Of a stretch of DNA of 34,126 nucleotides, positions 16,622-23,991 are shown one piece after another (the first letter of the stretch is position 1; every line of letters begins with the position of its first letter). A program made the translations under genes and the position numbers. This stretch comes from Gammaproteobacteria bacterium. Lineage in GTDB: Bacteria > Pseudomonadota > Gammaproteobacteria > Xanthomonadales > Wenzhouxiangellaceae. The notes under the pieces are model-generated. The model saw only the letters and a list, made by a program, of their open reading frames with translations, was not told the origin of the DNA and made no database searches. The stretch lies in assembly GCA_003560975.1 (NCBI GenBank), contig PWJA01000085.1:1-34126 (forward strand). The letters are read 5' to 3'.

Positions 16622-17023
16622 ATGTGTTTCAAGCCACTTCCCCGCCGGCTCGGCCGCGCACTGACCACCTTGCTGCTCGTGGTGTTCGCCGCAGCGCCGG
16701 CGCTTGCCGAACAAGAGCCACTGAACGGGCTCACCATGCACGTGTTCATGAGCGAGACCTGCCCGCACTGTCGGGCGCAGAAACCGTTTCTGGCCGCGCT
16801 CGATGCCAACCACCCGGAACTGGAGGTTCGTCATCTGGAGATCATGACCACGCGCGAACACCACGACCTGTTGCGCAACATGGCCTCGCTGCATGACGTG
16901 CAGCCAGGCTCGGTGCCGATGATTTTTGTCGGCGGCAAGGTCTGGACCGGCGACAGCCGCCAGATTCGCCGTGAAATCGCCGATCACGTGGAGGCCTGCC
17001 TGAGCAACGGCTGCCCGCGCTAG
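16622..17023 (+). CDS. Exported thioredoxin-like protein with CPHC active site
   Basis: A 133-residue periplasmic protein. The signal peptide (MCFKPLPRRLGRALTTLLLVVFAAAPALA) should be cut before EQEPLNG. The thioredoxin-fold active site ETCPHCRAQKPF is at 47-50, and the cis-proline loop is GSVPMIFVGGKVWTG. The CPHC dipeptide resembles DsbA-like oxidants more than the CGPC of thioredoxin. Two further cysteines close to the C-terminus (ACLSNGCPR) could form a second redox pair. No Shine-Dalgarno is obvious before the ATG. An FNR-type box lies 60 bp upstream, so expression is probably linked to low oxygen. No dedicated redox partner gene is adjacent. Confidence 0.85.
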   Translation: MCFKPLPRRLGRALTTLLLVVFAAAPALAEQEPLNGLTMHVFMSETCPHCRAQKPFLAALDANHPELEVRHLEIMTTREHHDLLRNMASLHDVQPGSVPMIFVGGKVWTGDSRQIRREIADHVEACLSNGCPR

Positions 17024-17029
17024 CGCGGG
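17014..17029. other. 16-bp perfect palindrome over a stop codon
   Basis: CCCGCGCTAGCGCGGG spans the TAG of the thioredoxin-like gene, just before the convergent GntP-family gene ends at 17042. It lacks a T tract. It could act as a shared 3' hairpin for both transcripts. Confidence 0.4.
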
Positions 17030-17041
17030 AAACAGCGCCGA

Positions 17042-18421
17042 TCAGTACAGGAGGACGCTGACCGCAATGGCGGCGATGGTAGCGGCAATCGGCACCAGAA
17101 CCGTCACCACGAAGATGTCGCGATAGGCTTCGGCGTGTTTCAGGCCCATGATCGTGAGCATGGCGATCACCGCCCCGCTGTGCGGCAGGGAATCCAGACC
17201 GCCCGAGGCAATCGCCGCCACGCGGTGCAGAACGGCCGGATCCACGCCCAGGGCGAGATAGTTCTCGGCAAAGGTCTGCAGAAAGATTTGCAGACCGCCC
17301 GAGGCCGAACCGACGATGCCCGAGACCACGCTGACCGAGACCGCGGCCGACACCAGCGGCGGCAGATCCAGCGCCATGACGCCCTGGGCAAAGGCGGCAA
17401 AGCCGCTGGTCTGGGTCACTACGCCTCCGAACCCGATGACCGCGGCCGTGTTGAGCAGCGGCATGATGCTGTCGTTGGCGCCAGCGCCCAGTGCCTCCAG
17501 GGCGCGTCTGCGCAGATCGGCAAACAAGGCGATACAGACCACCGAGCCCAGCAGCAAGGCGAAACTGGGCCAGATCACGGCCTGGGTGTTGGCAAAAGCG
17601 ACCAGGCTTCCGATCAGCGGCGTCTGGTCGTCGACCCATCCGACGGCGGTCAGCACACGCGGCACGATGATGCTGCCGAGCACCGTCAGCAGGGGAAGCA
17701 TCGCCAGGTTCCAGGCCGGCGCATGGCGAACCTCCGGGCCCATCTTTTCCATGGCCGCATCCTGGGGATTGGCAACGTAGCCTTCGCCACGCGCTCTTGC
17801 CCGCCGCCACTGATCCTCCAGATAGGCCCAGCCGCCAAGCCCCATGACCAGCGCGGCCGTGAGCCCGGGAACGACGCCGGCAAACAGGTCCGTACCCAGG
17901 GCCGAGGCGGCGATGACGTTCTGGATCGACGGCGTGCCGGGCAAGGCGGTCATGGTGAAGGTGCCCGCACCCAGCGCGGCGGCCCCGCAGAACAGGCGCT
18001 TGGGCAGATTGGACTGGCGCATCAAGGCAATGCCGAGGGGGTACATCGTGAAAATGACGACAAACACCACGACGCCGCCGTAGGTCAGTGCAGCACAGAC
18101 CAGCACCGTGACCAGCAGCGTCCGGCGCGCGCCCAGGCGGGCGATGACGGCCTGGGCAATGGCCGTTGTCGCACCACTCGCGGCCATCATCTTGCCGAAA
18201 ATGGCGCCGGTCAGGAACAGAACGAAAAACTGGCCGGCAAAGCTGAACGCGCCGAGCGGGCCAAAGGCGAAGTGCTCCAGAAGGATGCCGTCGATCGCCA
18301 GACCGTTGCTCAGGCCAACGATCAGGCTGGCCGAGAGCGCGGCAACGAGAATGTTGACCCCGCGCAGGGCCATCAGAATCAGGGCTGCCAGCCCCAGCAG
18401 CAGGCCGATGTTTCCGGTCAT
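17042..18421 (-). CDS. GntP-family permease
   Basis: A 459-residue inner-membrane transporter starting at 18421 (MTGNIGLLLGLAALILMALRG). About twelve hydrophobic segments and the family pattern are visible: FVLFLTGAIFGKMMAASG, TYGGVVVFVVIFTMYPLG, FTMTALPGTPSIQNVI, GANDSIMPLLNTAAVIGFGGVV and ASGGLDSLPHSGAVIAML. GntP proteins are proton symporters for gluconate, other hydroxy acids or short organic acids. The GTPSIQN variant with a long cytoplasmic loop (DQWRRARARGEGYVANPQ) resembles members not tested as gluconate carriers. It is divergent from the aspartoacylase-family gene. No gluconate kinase is near, so the substrate is open. Confidence 0.88.
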   Translation of the reverse strand: MTGNIGLLLGLAALILMALRGVNILVAALSASLIVGLSNGLAIDGILLEHFAFGPLGAFSFAGQFFVLFLTGAIFGKMMAASGATTAIAQAVIARLGARRTLLVTVLVCAALTYGGVVVFVVIFTMYPLGIALMRQSNLPKRLFCGAAALGAGTFTMTALPGTPSIQNVIAASALGTDLFAGVVPGLTAALVMGLGGWAYLEDQWRRARARGEGYVANPQDAAMEKMGPEVRHAPAWNLAMLPLLTVLGSIIVPRVLTAVGWVDDQTPLIGSLVAFANTQAVIWPSFALLLGSVVCIALFADLRRRALEALGAGANDSIMPLLNTAAVIGFGGVVTQTSGFAAFAQGVMALDLPPLVSAAVSVSVVSGIVGSASGGLQIFLQTFAENYLALGVDPAVLHRVAAIASGGLDSLPHSGAVIAMLTIMGLKHAEAYRDIFVVTVLVPIAATIAAIAVSVLLY

Positions 18422-18439
18422 GTCTTGTCTACCCCGAAA

Positions 18440-18466
18440 GGCCCGGCTTTGCGCGGGCTTTTTGTT
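18440..18466 (+). terminator. Candidate intrinsic terminator upstream of the aspartoacylase-family gene
   Basis: GCCCG and CGGGC form a 5-bp GC stem around an 8-nt loop, followed by TTTTTGTT on the plus strand. No plus-strand gene ends nearby. It lies between the GntP start and the next gene's start and may block read-through into the latter, or act as a leader hairpin for gntP on the other strand. Confidence 0.45.
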
Positions 18467-18507
18467 CTCGACCGGTGGCCCGGGCCGGCCGGTCGGCGTC
18501 TGCCCCG

Positions 18508-18513
18508 TACAAT
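18508..18513 (+). promoter_or_regulatory. Candidate -10 box for the aspartoacylase-family gene
   Basis: TACAAT lies 32 bases before the TTG start, just downstream of the candidate terminator. The -35 region is GC-rich with no consensus match. Confidence 0.35.
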
Positions 18514-18545
18514 AGCACTCGAATCGGACAGGAAGACCTCGAACA

Positions 18546-19613
18546 TTGGCTACCGGAACCACCTACCGCAACCGTCCCATCACCATCGGCACTACCGAGA
18601 TCCGTCCCGGCGAGCGGCGCCAGCTGGAACTGGAAGTCGGACGTTTCTACACCTACACGCCGACGACCATGCCGGTCCAGGTGATTTGCGGCCAGAAGGC
18701 CGGTCCGGTGATGTTCGTCAGCGCCGCCATCCACGGCGATGAGCTCAACGGCGTGGAGATCATCCGCAGGCTGCTTCGGGTGCCGGAACTCGATCGCCTG
18801 CGCGGCACGCTGATCGCGGTTCCGATCGTCAATCTCTACGGTTTCATCAACACCAGTCGCTATCTGCCCGACCGGCGCGATCTCAACCGCAGTTTTCCCG
18901 GCTCCGAGACCGGCTCGATGGCCGCGCGCATCGCCAATCTGTTCATGCGCGAGATCGTGCAACGCTGCAGCCACGGAATCGACCTGCACACCGGCGCCAT
19001 TCACCGCAGCAACCTGCCGCAGATTCGGGCCAATCTCGATGATGCACATACTCTGGATCTGGCCCGCGCCTTCGGCACGCCGGTGATCCTCAACAGCGCC
19101 ATTCGGGACGGTTCGCTGCGGGCCTCTGCGGCCGAACTGGACGTCCCGATCCTGCTCTACGAGGCCGGCGAAGCGCTGCGCCTGGACGAATTCTGCATCC
19201 GTGGCGGAGTCGAGGGAATCCTGCGCGTGATGCGCATGCTGGGCATGCTGCGCAAGAGTCGACGCAAGCCGCCGCCCGAGCCCATTGTGGCGCGCTCGAG
19301 CGCGTGGGTGCGCGCTCCGCAAAGCGGCGTGTTTCGCGTCTACGTCGGCCTGGGCGAACGGGTCGTGCGCGACCAGACCGTACTCGGCGCCGTCTCCGAT
19401 CCGTTCGGCAAGCGAGAGAAGGAAATCCGCGCTCCGTTCAGCGGAATCGTCATCGGCCGGCTCAACCTGCCGCTGGTCAACGAGGGCGATGCCATCTTTC
19501 ACGTCGCCCGCTTCCACCGCACCGATGTGGCGGTAGAGCGGATCGAGGGCTACCAGGAAACCATGGAAGCCGACGACTTTCCGTGGACCGATGGCCCGAA
19601 CGGGGATCCCTGA
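18546..19613 (+). CDS. Succinylglutamate desuccinylase/aspartoacylase-family zinc hydrolase
   Basis: A 355-residue metallohydrolase. It starts at a TTG (18546) with AGGAAG upstream; no ATG fits better. The zinc ligands are H63 and E66 (AAIHGDELNG) and H148 (GIDLHTGA). Substrate-carboxylate residues sit in RRDLNRSFPG, and the general-base region is ILLYEAGEAL. A C-terminal barrel-like domain (RAPQSGVFRVYVGLGERV...IRAPFSGIVIGRL) resembles a lipoyl-type hammerhead, common in this subfamily. Related genes often accompany rimK-type ligases, but none is here. The substrate is probably an N-acyl amino acid, and the divergent GntP carrier could supply it; that link is speculative. Confidence 0.87.
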   Translation: MATGTTYRNRPITIGTTEIRPGERRQLELEVGRFYTYTPTTMPVQVICGQKAGPVMFVSAAIHGDELNGVEIIRRLLRVPELDRLRGTLIAVPIVNLYGFINTSRYLPDRRDLNRSFPGSETGSMAARIANLFMREIVQRCSHGIDLHTGAIHRSNLPQIRANLDDAHTLDLARAFGTPVILNSAIRDGSLRASAAELDVPILLYEAGEALRLDEFCIRGGVEGILRVMRMLGMLRKSRRKPPPEPIVARSSAWVRAPQSGVFRVYVGLGERVVRDQTVLGAVSDPFGKREKEIRAPFSGIVIGRLNLPLVNEGDAIFHVARFHRTDVAVERIEGYQETMEADDFPWTDGPNGDP

Positions 19614-19626
19614 CGCCCGGCCGCGG

Positions 19627-19649
19627 CGATGACGGAAGCACCGTCATCG
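19627..19649. terminator. Hairpin between convergent genes
   Basis: CGATGACGG, loop AAGCA, CCGTCATCG: a perfect 9-bp stem between the stops of the aspartoacylase-family gene and the cupin gene. No T tract on either strand, so termination would depend on other factors; it may stabilise both 3' ends. Confidence 0.4.
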
Positions 19650-19682
19650 GCCACGATCGGGCGCCCATTCATCCGGGGCTAC

Positions 19683-20195
19683 TCAGTGTTCGTAGCCTTC
19701 GGTATCTTCGTAGCGTTGATGCACGGTATCGGCATCATGCTCGGGCGGCGCGTAGAAGGTATAGAGCTTGAGCGCGTCGTCACCGGCGTTTTCTACCGTA
19801 TGCCAATAGCCGGCCGGGATCATGATGCCGTAGCCCGAAGTTGCGGTGGCCACGAAGTCCAGATCCTCCCGGGTTTCGCCCATCTGCACCCGGGCCGTAC
19901 CCGCCTCTACGCGAAAGAACTGGTCGTGGTTGTTGTGGACCTCCAGATCGATGACTTCGCCGGGTTCCAGCGACATCAGCACCATCTGGAAAAACTCGCC
20001 GGTCCAGCGCGTGTCACGGTAGTTCTCGTTTTCAACCGTCAATGTCTCGATATCGAACACCCAGGGCTTCTTGCCCTGATCCCCACTGTCACCATACATC
20101 TGGGTCGAAGGTTCGTAGGCCTGGGCCATGAGCGGCATGGCCAGCAGCGATACGGCCATCGAAAGGGATTTGAGGCTTTTTGTGGCAATTGACAT
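19683..20195 (-). CDS. Exported cupin-domain protein
   Basis: A 170-residue protein starting at 20195 with GGAGGAA placed correctly upstream. The signal peptide (MSIATKSLKSLSMAVSLLAMPLMAQA) is followed by a single cupin barrel. Motif 1 reads HNNHDQFFRVEAGTARVQMG and motif 2 reads GYGIMIPAGYWHTVENAG, so the usual metal ligands (two His and a Glu-like position, then His of YWH) are mostly in place. It resembles secreted cupins annotated as mannose-6-phosphate-isomerase-like proteins, although a periplasmic location argues against that reaction. The C-terminus is acidic and His-rich (PPEHDADTVHQRYEDTEGYEH). Confidence 0.83.
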   Translation of the reverse strand: MSIATKSLKSLSMAVSLLAMPLMAQAYEPSTQMYGDSGDQGKKPWVFDIETLTVENENYRDTRWTGEFFQMVLMSLEPGEVIDLEVHNNHDQFFRVEAGTARVQMGETREDLDFVATATSGYGIMIPAGYWHTVENAGDDALKLYTFYAPPEHDADTVHQRYEDTEGYEH

Positions 20196-20311
20196 GGTGG
20201 ATTCCTCCATGGAATCGTTTGAGTTTGAGCACTGGACGCTAGCATGATTGCCGTTGCTTTGATGCAAAACCCCTCGAATCAGACCTCGAAACAGCGCCAC
20301 CGGAGGCCATC

Positions 20312-21082
20312 ATGACCCGCTCGATCGGCGTTGATGCTGCCCTGGATCCGGACCTGGCAAGGTTGTTGACCCAGGCCCGCTCGGTCGTCGTACTGACCGG
20401 TGCCGGGGTTTCCGCAGAATCCGGCGTGCCCACCTTCCGGGACGCCCAGCAAGGCCTCTGGGCCCGCCACGACCCCATGGCGCTGGCGACGCCGGAAGGA
20501 TTTGCGCGCGACCCCGCGCTGGTGTGGGACTGGTATCAGTGGCGAAGGGAGCTGATCGCAAACACCGCGCCCAACCCGGGCCATCGGGCCATCGCCGAGC
20601 TGGCCGAGCGGATCCCGGACCTGGTCGTGATCACCCAGAACGTGGACGGTTTCCACCAGCTGGCCGGTTCGGGCACGGTTCTCGAACTGCACGGCAACAT
20701 CCAGCGCAGCATCTGCTCTCGAACGCGTCGCGACATTCCGCCGAGCTGGCTGCACGAGCACGCCGACCGCTCGCCCGTTCCCTCCCCCCATCATCCGCAC
20801 GGCCTGGCTCGGCCGGACGTGGTCTGGTTCGGCGAAACGCTGGATGAGGTGGTGCTGGGTGATGCGTTTGCCGCCGCCCAGCGTTGCGATCTCATGATCG
20901 TGGCCGGAACCTCCGGCGTGGTCCATCCGGCTGCCTCGATCCCGGTCGTGGCCGTCGAGCACGGAGCCCGGATGATCGAGATCAATCCGGTGGAAAGCGA
21001 ACTCAGCCAACTGGCCGAATGGCATCTGGTCGGCCCCTCGGCCACCTGGCTGCCGCGCCTGGTCGAAATACTCGTGGAATGA
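20312..21082 (+). CDS. Sirtuin-family NAD-dependent protein deacylase with degenerate zinc module
   Basis: A 256-residue SIR2 homologue with GGAGG before the ATG. The NAD-binding GAGVSAESGVPTFRD (30-44), TQNVDGFH (108-115), catalytic H127 (ELHGNI) and VVWFGE (170-175) are intact. Y75 and R78 (WYQWRR) are the pair that recognises succinyl or malonyl lysine in CobB/SIRT5-type enzymes, so a desuccinylase role is likely. The zinc module is abnormal: of the usual two Cys-X-X-Cys pairs only C135 remains (ICSRTRR), and the second pair is replaced by PSPHHPHG. Enzymatic competence is therefore uncertain. No acetyltransferase or acyl-CoA synthetase gene is adjacent. Confidence 0.9.
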   Translation: MTRSIGVDAALDPDLARLLTQARSVVVLTGAGVSAESGVPTFRDAQQGLWARHDPMALATPEGFARDPALVWDWYQWRRELIANTAPNPGHRAIAELAERIPDLVVITQNVDGFHQLAGSGTVLELHGNIQRSICSRTRRDIPPSWLHEHADRSPVPSPHHPHGLARPDVVWFGETLDEVVLGDAFAAAQRCDLMIVAGTSGVVHPAASIPVVAVEHGARMIEINPVESELSQLAEWHLVGPSATWLPRLVEILVE

Positions 21083-21090
21083 GCATCCTT

Positions 21091-21096
21091 TATAAT
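21091..21096 (+). promoter_or_regulatory. Candidate -10 box for tdh
   Basis: A perfect TATAAT 8 bp after the sirtuin stop, giving a short leader of about 22 nt before the tdh ATG at 21125. No clear -35 hexamer is found at the standard distance. It suggests that tdh has its own promoter. Confidence 0.45.
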
Positions 21097-21124
21097 TCGC
21101 CGATTGAATCGTCGGAGAAAGCCA

Positions 21125-22177
21125 ATGACCGCTACCATGCGTGCCCTCGTCAAGGCCAAAGCAGCGCGCGGGCTGGAGATGCGGGAAGTGCCCAAGCCCG
21201 CTGCCGGGGCCAACGAGGTCCTGGTGAAGCTGGCTAAAACGGCCATTTGCGGGACCGACCTGCACATCTACCAGTGGGACGACTGGGCCCAGCGCACGAT
21301 CAAGCCGCCGCTGATCATCGGGCATGAGTTTGTCGGCCATATCGTCGAGGTCGGCGACGGCGTGCGCGGTTACGCCGAGGGCCAGCGGGTTTCCGCCGAA
21401 GGCCACGTGGTCTGCGGGGTATGCCGCAACTGCCGGGCCGGCAAGCAGCACCTGTGCCCGTACACGGAAGGCATCGGCGTCAACCGGGACGGGGGATTCG
21501 CCGAGTACGTCGTCGTTCCGGCCAGCAACCTGTGGCCGATACCGGACGAGATTCCATCCGAGCTGGCCGCATTCTTCGATCCTTTCGGCAACGCCGCGCA
21601 CTGCGCGCTGCAGTTCGACCTGGTCGGCGAAGACGTACTGATCACCGGCGCCGGGCCCATCGGCATCATCGCTGCGGGGATTGCCAGGCACGTCGGCGCG
21701 CGCCATATCGTCGTCAGCGACGTCAACGACTATCGGCTGAAGCTGGCCGCCGACATCGGCGCGACCCGGACCATCAACGTGACCCGCGAGAATCTGCGCG
21801 ACGTGCTCGGAGAACTGAAGATCGACGGATTCGACGTCGGCATGGAAATGTCCGGCCACCCGCAGGCCTTCGATGACCTGCTGCACTGCATGTACCACGG
21901 CGGACGGGTCGCCCTGCTCGGCATTCTGCCCAAGGGCGCGGGCGTGGACTGGGACCAGGTCATCTTCAAGGGCCTGCAGGTCCACGGCATCTACGGACGA
22001 CGCATGTACGAGACCTGGTACAAGATGACCCAGATGCTGCTGACCGGCTTCCCGCTGCACAAGGCCCTGACCCACCAGCTTCCGATCGACGACTTCGAGA
22101 CCGGCTTCGAGCTGATGGCGGCCGGCGAGTGCGGCAAGGTCGTGTGCGACTGGACCGGCGAAATCCGGGCCGCCTGA
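21125..22177 (+). CDS. tdh: L-threonine 3-dehydrogenase
   Basis: A 350-residue zinc-dependent medium-chain dehydrogenase that oxidises L-threonine to 2-amino-3-oxobutyrate with NAD+. The ATG at 21125 has GGAGAAA upstream; an ATG at 21137 would match the shorter E. coli N-terminus. Catalytic zinc residues are C42 and the GHEFVGH histidine/glutamate. The structural zinc site is CGVCRNCRAGKQHLC. The Rossmann motif is GAGPIGIIAAG, and FDPFGNA and VGMEMSG match E. coli Tdh closely. The product is unstable and normally passes to Kbl, encoded at 23992-25185 on the same strand beyond two opposite-strand genes. Confidence 0.95.
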   Translation: MTATMRALVKAKAARGLEMREVPKPAAGANEVLVKLAKTAICGTDLHIYQWDDWAQRTIKPPLIIGHEFVGHIVEVGDGVRGYAEGQRVSAEGHVVCGVCRNCRAGKQHLCPYTEGIGVNRDGGFAEYVVVPASNLWPIPDEIPSELAAFFDPFGNAAHCALQFDLVGEDVLITGAGPIGIIAAGIARHVGARHIVVSDVNDYRLKLAADIGATRTINVTRENLRDVLGELKIDGFDVGMEMSGHPQAFDDLLHCMYHGGRVALLGILPKGAGVDWDQVIFKGLQVHGIYGRRMYETWYKMTQMLLTGFPLHKALTHQLPIDDFETGFELMAAGECGKVVCDWTGEIRAA

Positions 22178-22206
22178 ACGGCCTGATCAACTACCTGGTC
22201 GAGCGA

Positions 22207-22755
22207 CTAGCGGGACGGCCGATAGATCTTGTCCGGATCGAATCGCGGCTGCCACGGCAGGCCTTCGTTCTGCCAGCCGTTTTTCAGGCGCATGCCGGCG
22301 CGTTCGCCTTCGGCAATCCGGTCGCCCTGGAATCCATGGCGCACGTAGAGCACGTTGGGGAACCCGGCCTCGCGCAGGTAGGCCGCGCTGGGCTCCCCGC
22401 GTGCGCTGCCGGATCGGCACATGGTGATGATGGTGGTCTCGCGATCCAGGCCGCGCTCGACCAGCGCGGCCTCGACTTCCGCGGCAAAATCGGGGTTGCG
22501 CGGCAGCGGAAAGCCACCGCGGTCGGCGTTCCAGCCATGGCGATCGACCAGCAGAAACGGAATGTTGATATCGACGCTGTCGGTCCAGCCGATGAACATG
22601 ATTTCCACCGGGTCGCGCACGTCGACGAACAACACCGGCTCCTCGCCATGCTCTGCCCGTTCAAACGCCTCGGCTGCAGAGATGCCATAGTCACCGGCCT
22701 GCGCCGACGCGCTCAGCGCCCACGCCAGGGCCAACATACTCAGAAACCGCGCCAT
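22207..22755 (-). CDS. Exported rhodanese-domain protein
   Basis: A 182-residue protein starting at 22755 behind a GGAGGAAGC ribosome-binding site. The signal peptide (MARFLSMLALAWALSASAQA) is followed by a single rhodanese domain. VLFVDVRDPVEIMFIGW is the N-terminal CH2A-like element, and the active-site loop is MCRSGSARG with the catalytic Cys. Periplasmic rhodaneses transfer or sense sulfane sulfur; this one has an extended C-terminus (GMRLKNGWQNEGLPWQPRF). The GFQGDR...NGWQNEGLPW ending is shared with rhodaneses found near redox or c-type cytochrome genes, although none is here. It may be cotranscribed with pldA, 44 bp upstream. Confidence 0.87.
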   Translation of the reverse strand: MARFLSMLALAWALSASAQAGDYGISAAEAFERAEHGEEPVLFVDVRDPVEIMFIGWTDSVDINIPFLLVDRHGWNADRGGFPLPRNPDFAAEVEAALVERGLDRETTIITMCRSGSARGEPSAAYLREAGFPNVLYVRHGFQGDRIAEGERAGMRLKNGWQNEGLPWQPRFDPDKIYRPSR

Positions 22756-22799
22756 GCTTCCTCCATTGAGCCTTGAACGGCCCGAAATCGTATCACCAA

Positions 22800-23864
22800 T
22801 CAAAACTGGAACATCGACACCCCGGCGCTGACCGTGGTCTGCTTGTGGTTGTAGTCCAGCAAACTCTCACCGTAGCCGCTGAATACCGAAAAGAAGGCGT
22901 GCAGATCACCGACCAGGGGAAAGTGATACCCCAGCCGAACCATACCCTTCCCGGTGGACGGATTCAGGCGGGCGTTGAGTTCGATTCGGCGCTGGTTCAG
23001 GTGATGAATGACGCGCAGATCGCCGTTGCCAAGAAAGTCGTCGATGTCCGGATTGTCGTCGGGGTCTTCGGTCAGCACGCGCAGCCAGGGGCGCAGATAA
23101 ACCTCGGTGTTGGGACCTTCGAAGCCGAAGTTGGCGTACAGCCGATTCCAGCTGCGCGAGATCCCCAGCGCCGAACCGCGCCCGTTGGACTGGTGCTTGA
23201 GCCCGATGCTGAGCATGCGCCAGCGCCAGCGCTCCGTCAGGGGAGCGCCGATTCGCCAGACCGAAAACAGCTCGGGCATGTAGTTGGTTTCGCGAAACGG
23301 CGACGACTCACTGCCGTTGTAGGCCTGCCAGTAGGCCGTCTGGGTATACGCAAACCACAGATCACCATTCCCGGCCAGCGGATTGTCCCAGAGCTTGGTG
23401 CGAAAACTCAGGCGAAAATACGCCTCCAGCGAGTCCAGCGGGAATCGGTCGATGGCTTCGGTGGTCGGCGAATCCGGTAGCTCGTTGGGCGAAGTGCTGT
23501 AGCGCAGCGGCACGGCCAGCAGCGGCTGAAACAACCGGATTCGTCCACGCCCGCTGTGGGTCTGATCATCGAGCTCCCAGAACAGGTTCATGCGCGAGGC
23601 ATCCGGCACCGGCTCGGTGGACTCGGCGACCGGCTCGCCTTCGTCGGCGGCCTGGCCTTCAGACTCCACCGTGCGGACCTCGTTGAGATCCTGGCCGGCC
23701 AGGCGGTCGAAGCAGACCAGGCGGAGGTCCGGATCACGCAGCTGCGCGCAGCGCTGGAAATGCTCCCTCAGCTCGTCCGTCTGATCGGCCCAGAGCGGTG
23801 CCGCAACCAGCACGCAGGCCAGACTGAGCAGCGGCCAATGGAAACGAAGAGTGGTCAATTTCAT
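22800..23864 (-). CDS. pldA: Outer-membrane phospholipase A
   Basis: A 354-residue outer-membrane beta-barrel lipase that hydrolyses phospholipids misplaced in the outer leaflet. The start at 23864 (MKLTTLRFHWPLL) gives a normal signal peptide ending LWA-DQT. The catalytic block GLKHQSNGRGS...SRSWNRLYANF contains the His and Ser matching E. coli H142 and S144. The conserved YTQTAYWQAYN strand supplies the Asn of the catalytic site, and Phe ends the chain as expected for barrel assembly. The pre-barrel region carries a Cys pair (RCAQLRDPDLRLVCFDRLAG) seen in xanthomonad-like homologues, and an acidic linker (about 70-90). Confidence 0.93.
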   Translation of the reverse strand: MKLTTLRFHWPLLSLACVLVAAPLWADQTDELREHFQRCAQLRDPDLRLVCFDRLAGQDLNEVRTVESEGQAADEGEPVAESTEPVPDASRMNLFWELDDQTHSGRGRIRLFQPLLAVPLRYSTSPNELPDSPTTEAIDRFPLDSLEAYFRLSFRTKLWDNPLAGNGDLWFAYTQTAYWQAYNGSESSPFRETNYMPELFSVWRIGAPLTERWRWRMLSIGLKHQSNGRGSALGISRSWNRLYANFGFEGPNTEVYLRPWLRVLTEDPDDNPDIDDFLGNGDLRVIHHLNQRRIELNARLNPSTGKGMVRLGYHFPLVGDLHAFFSVFSGYGESLLDYNHKQTTVSAGVSMFQF

Positions 23865-23896
23865 CAAATGATCCAGCCGGTACCACGCCAATCGGG

Positions 23897-23902
23897 ATTA
23901 TA
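23897..23902 (-). promoter_or_regulatory. Candidate -10 box for pldA
   Basis: TATAAT on the minus strand about 33 bases before the pldA ATG, in the 127-bp region divergent from kbl. The -35 position is GC-rich without a consensus match. Confidence 0.4.
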
Positions 23903-23991
23903 ACCGTCCATCGCGCAGCCGGCCCACCACCCGTGCTTTCGGCGCATGCCCTAAAATGCCGGCTGGAACCGACAACCCTGAGAGCACAGCC

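Noticed and set aside
20279-22075. 598-codon minus-strand open frame opposite the sirtuin and tdh genes
   Set aside because: It spans two well-supported plus-strand genes, has no recognisable domain and shows antisense composition.
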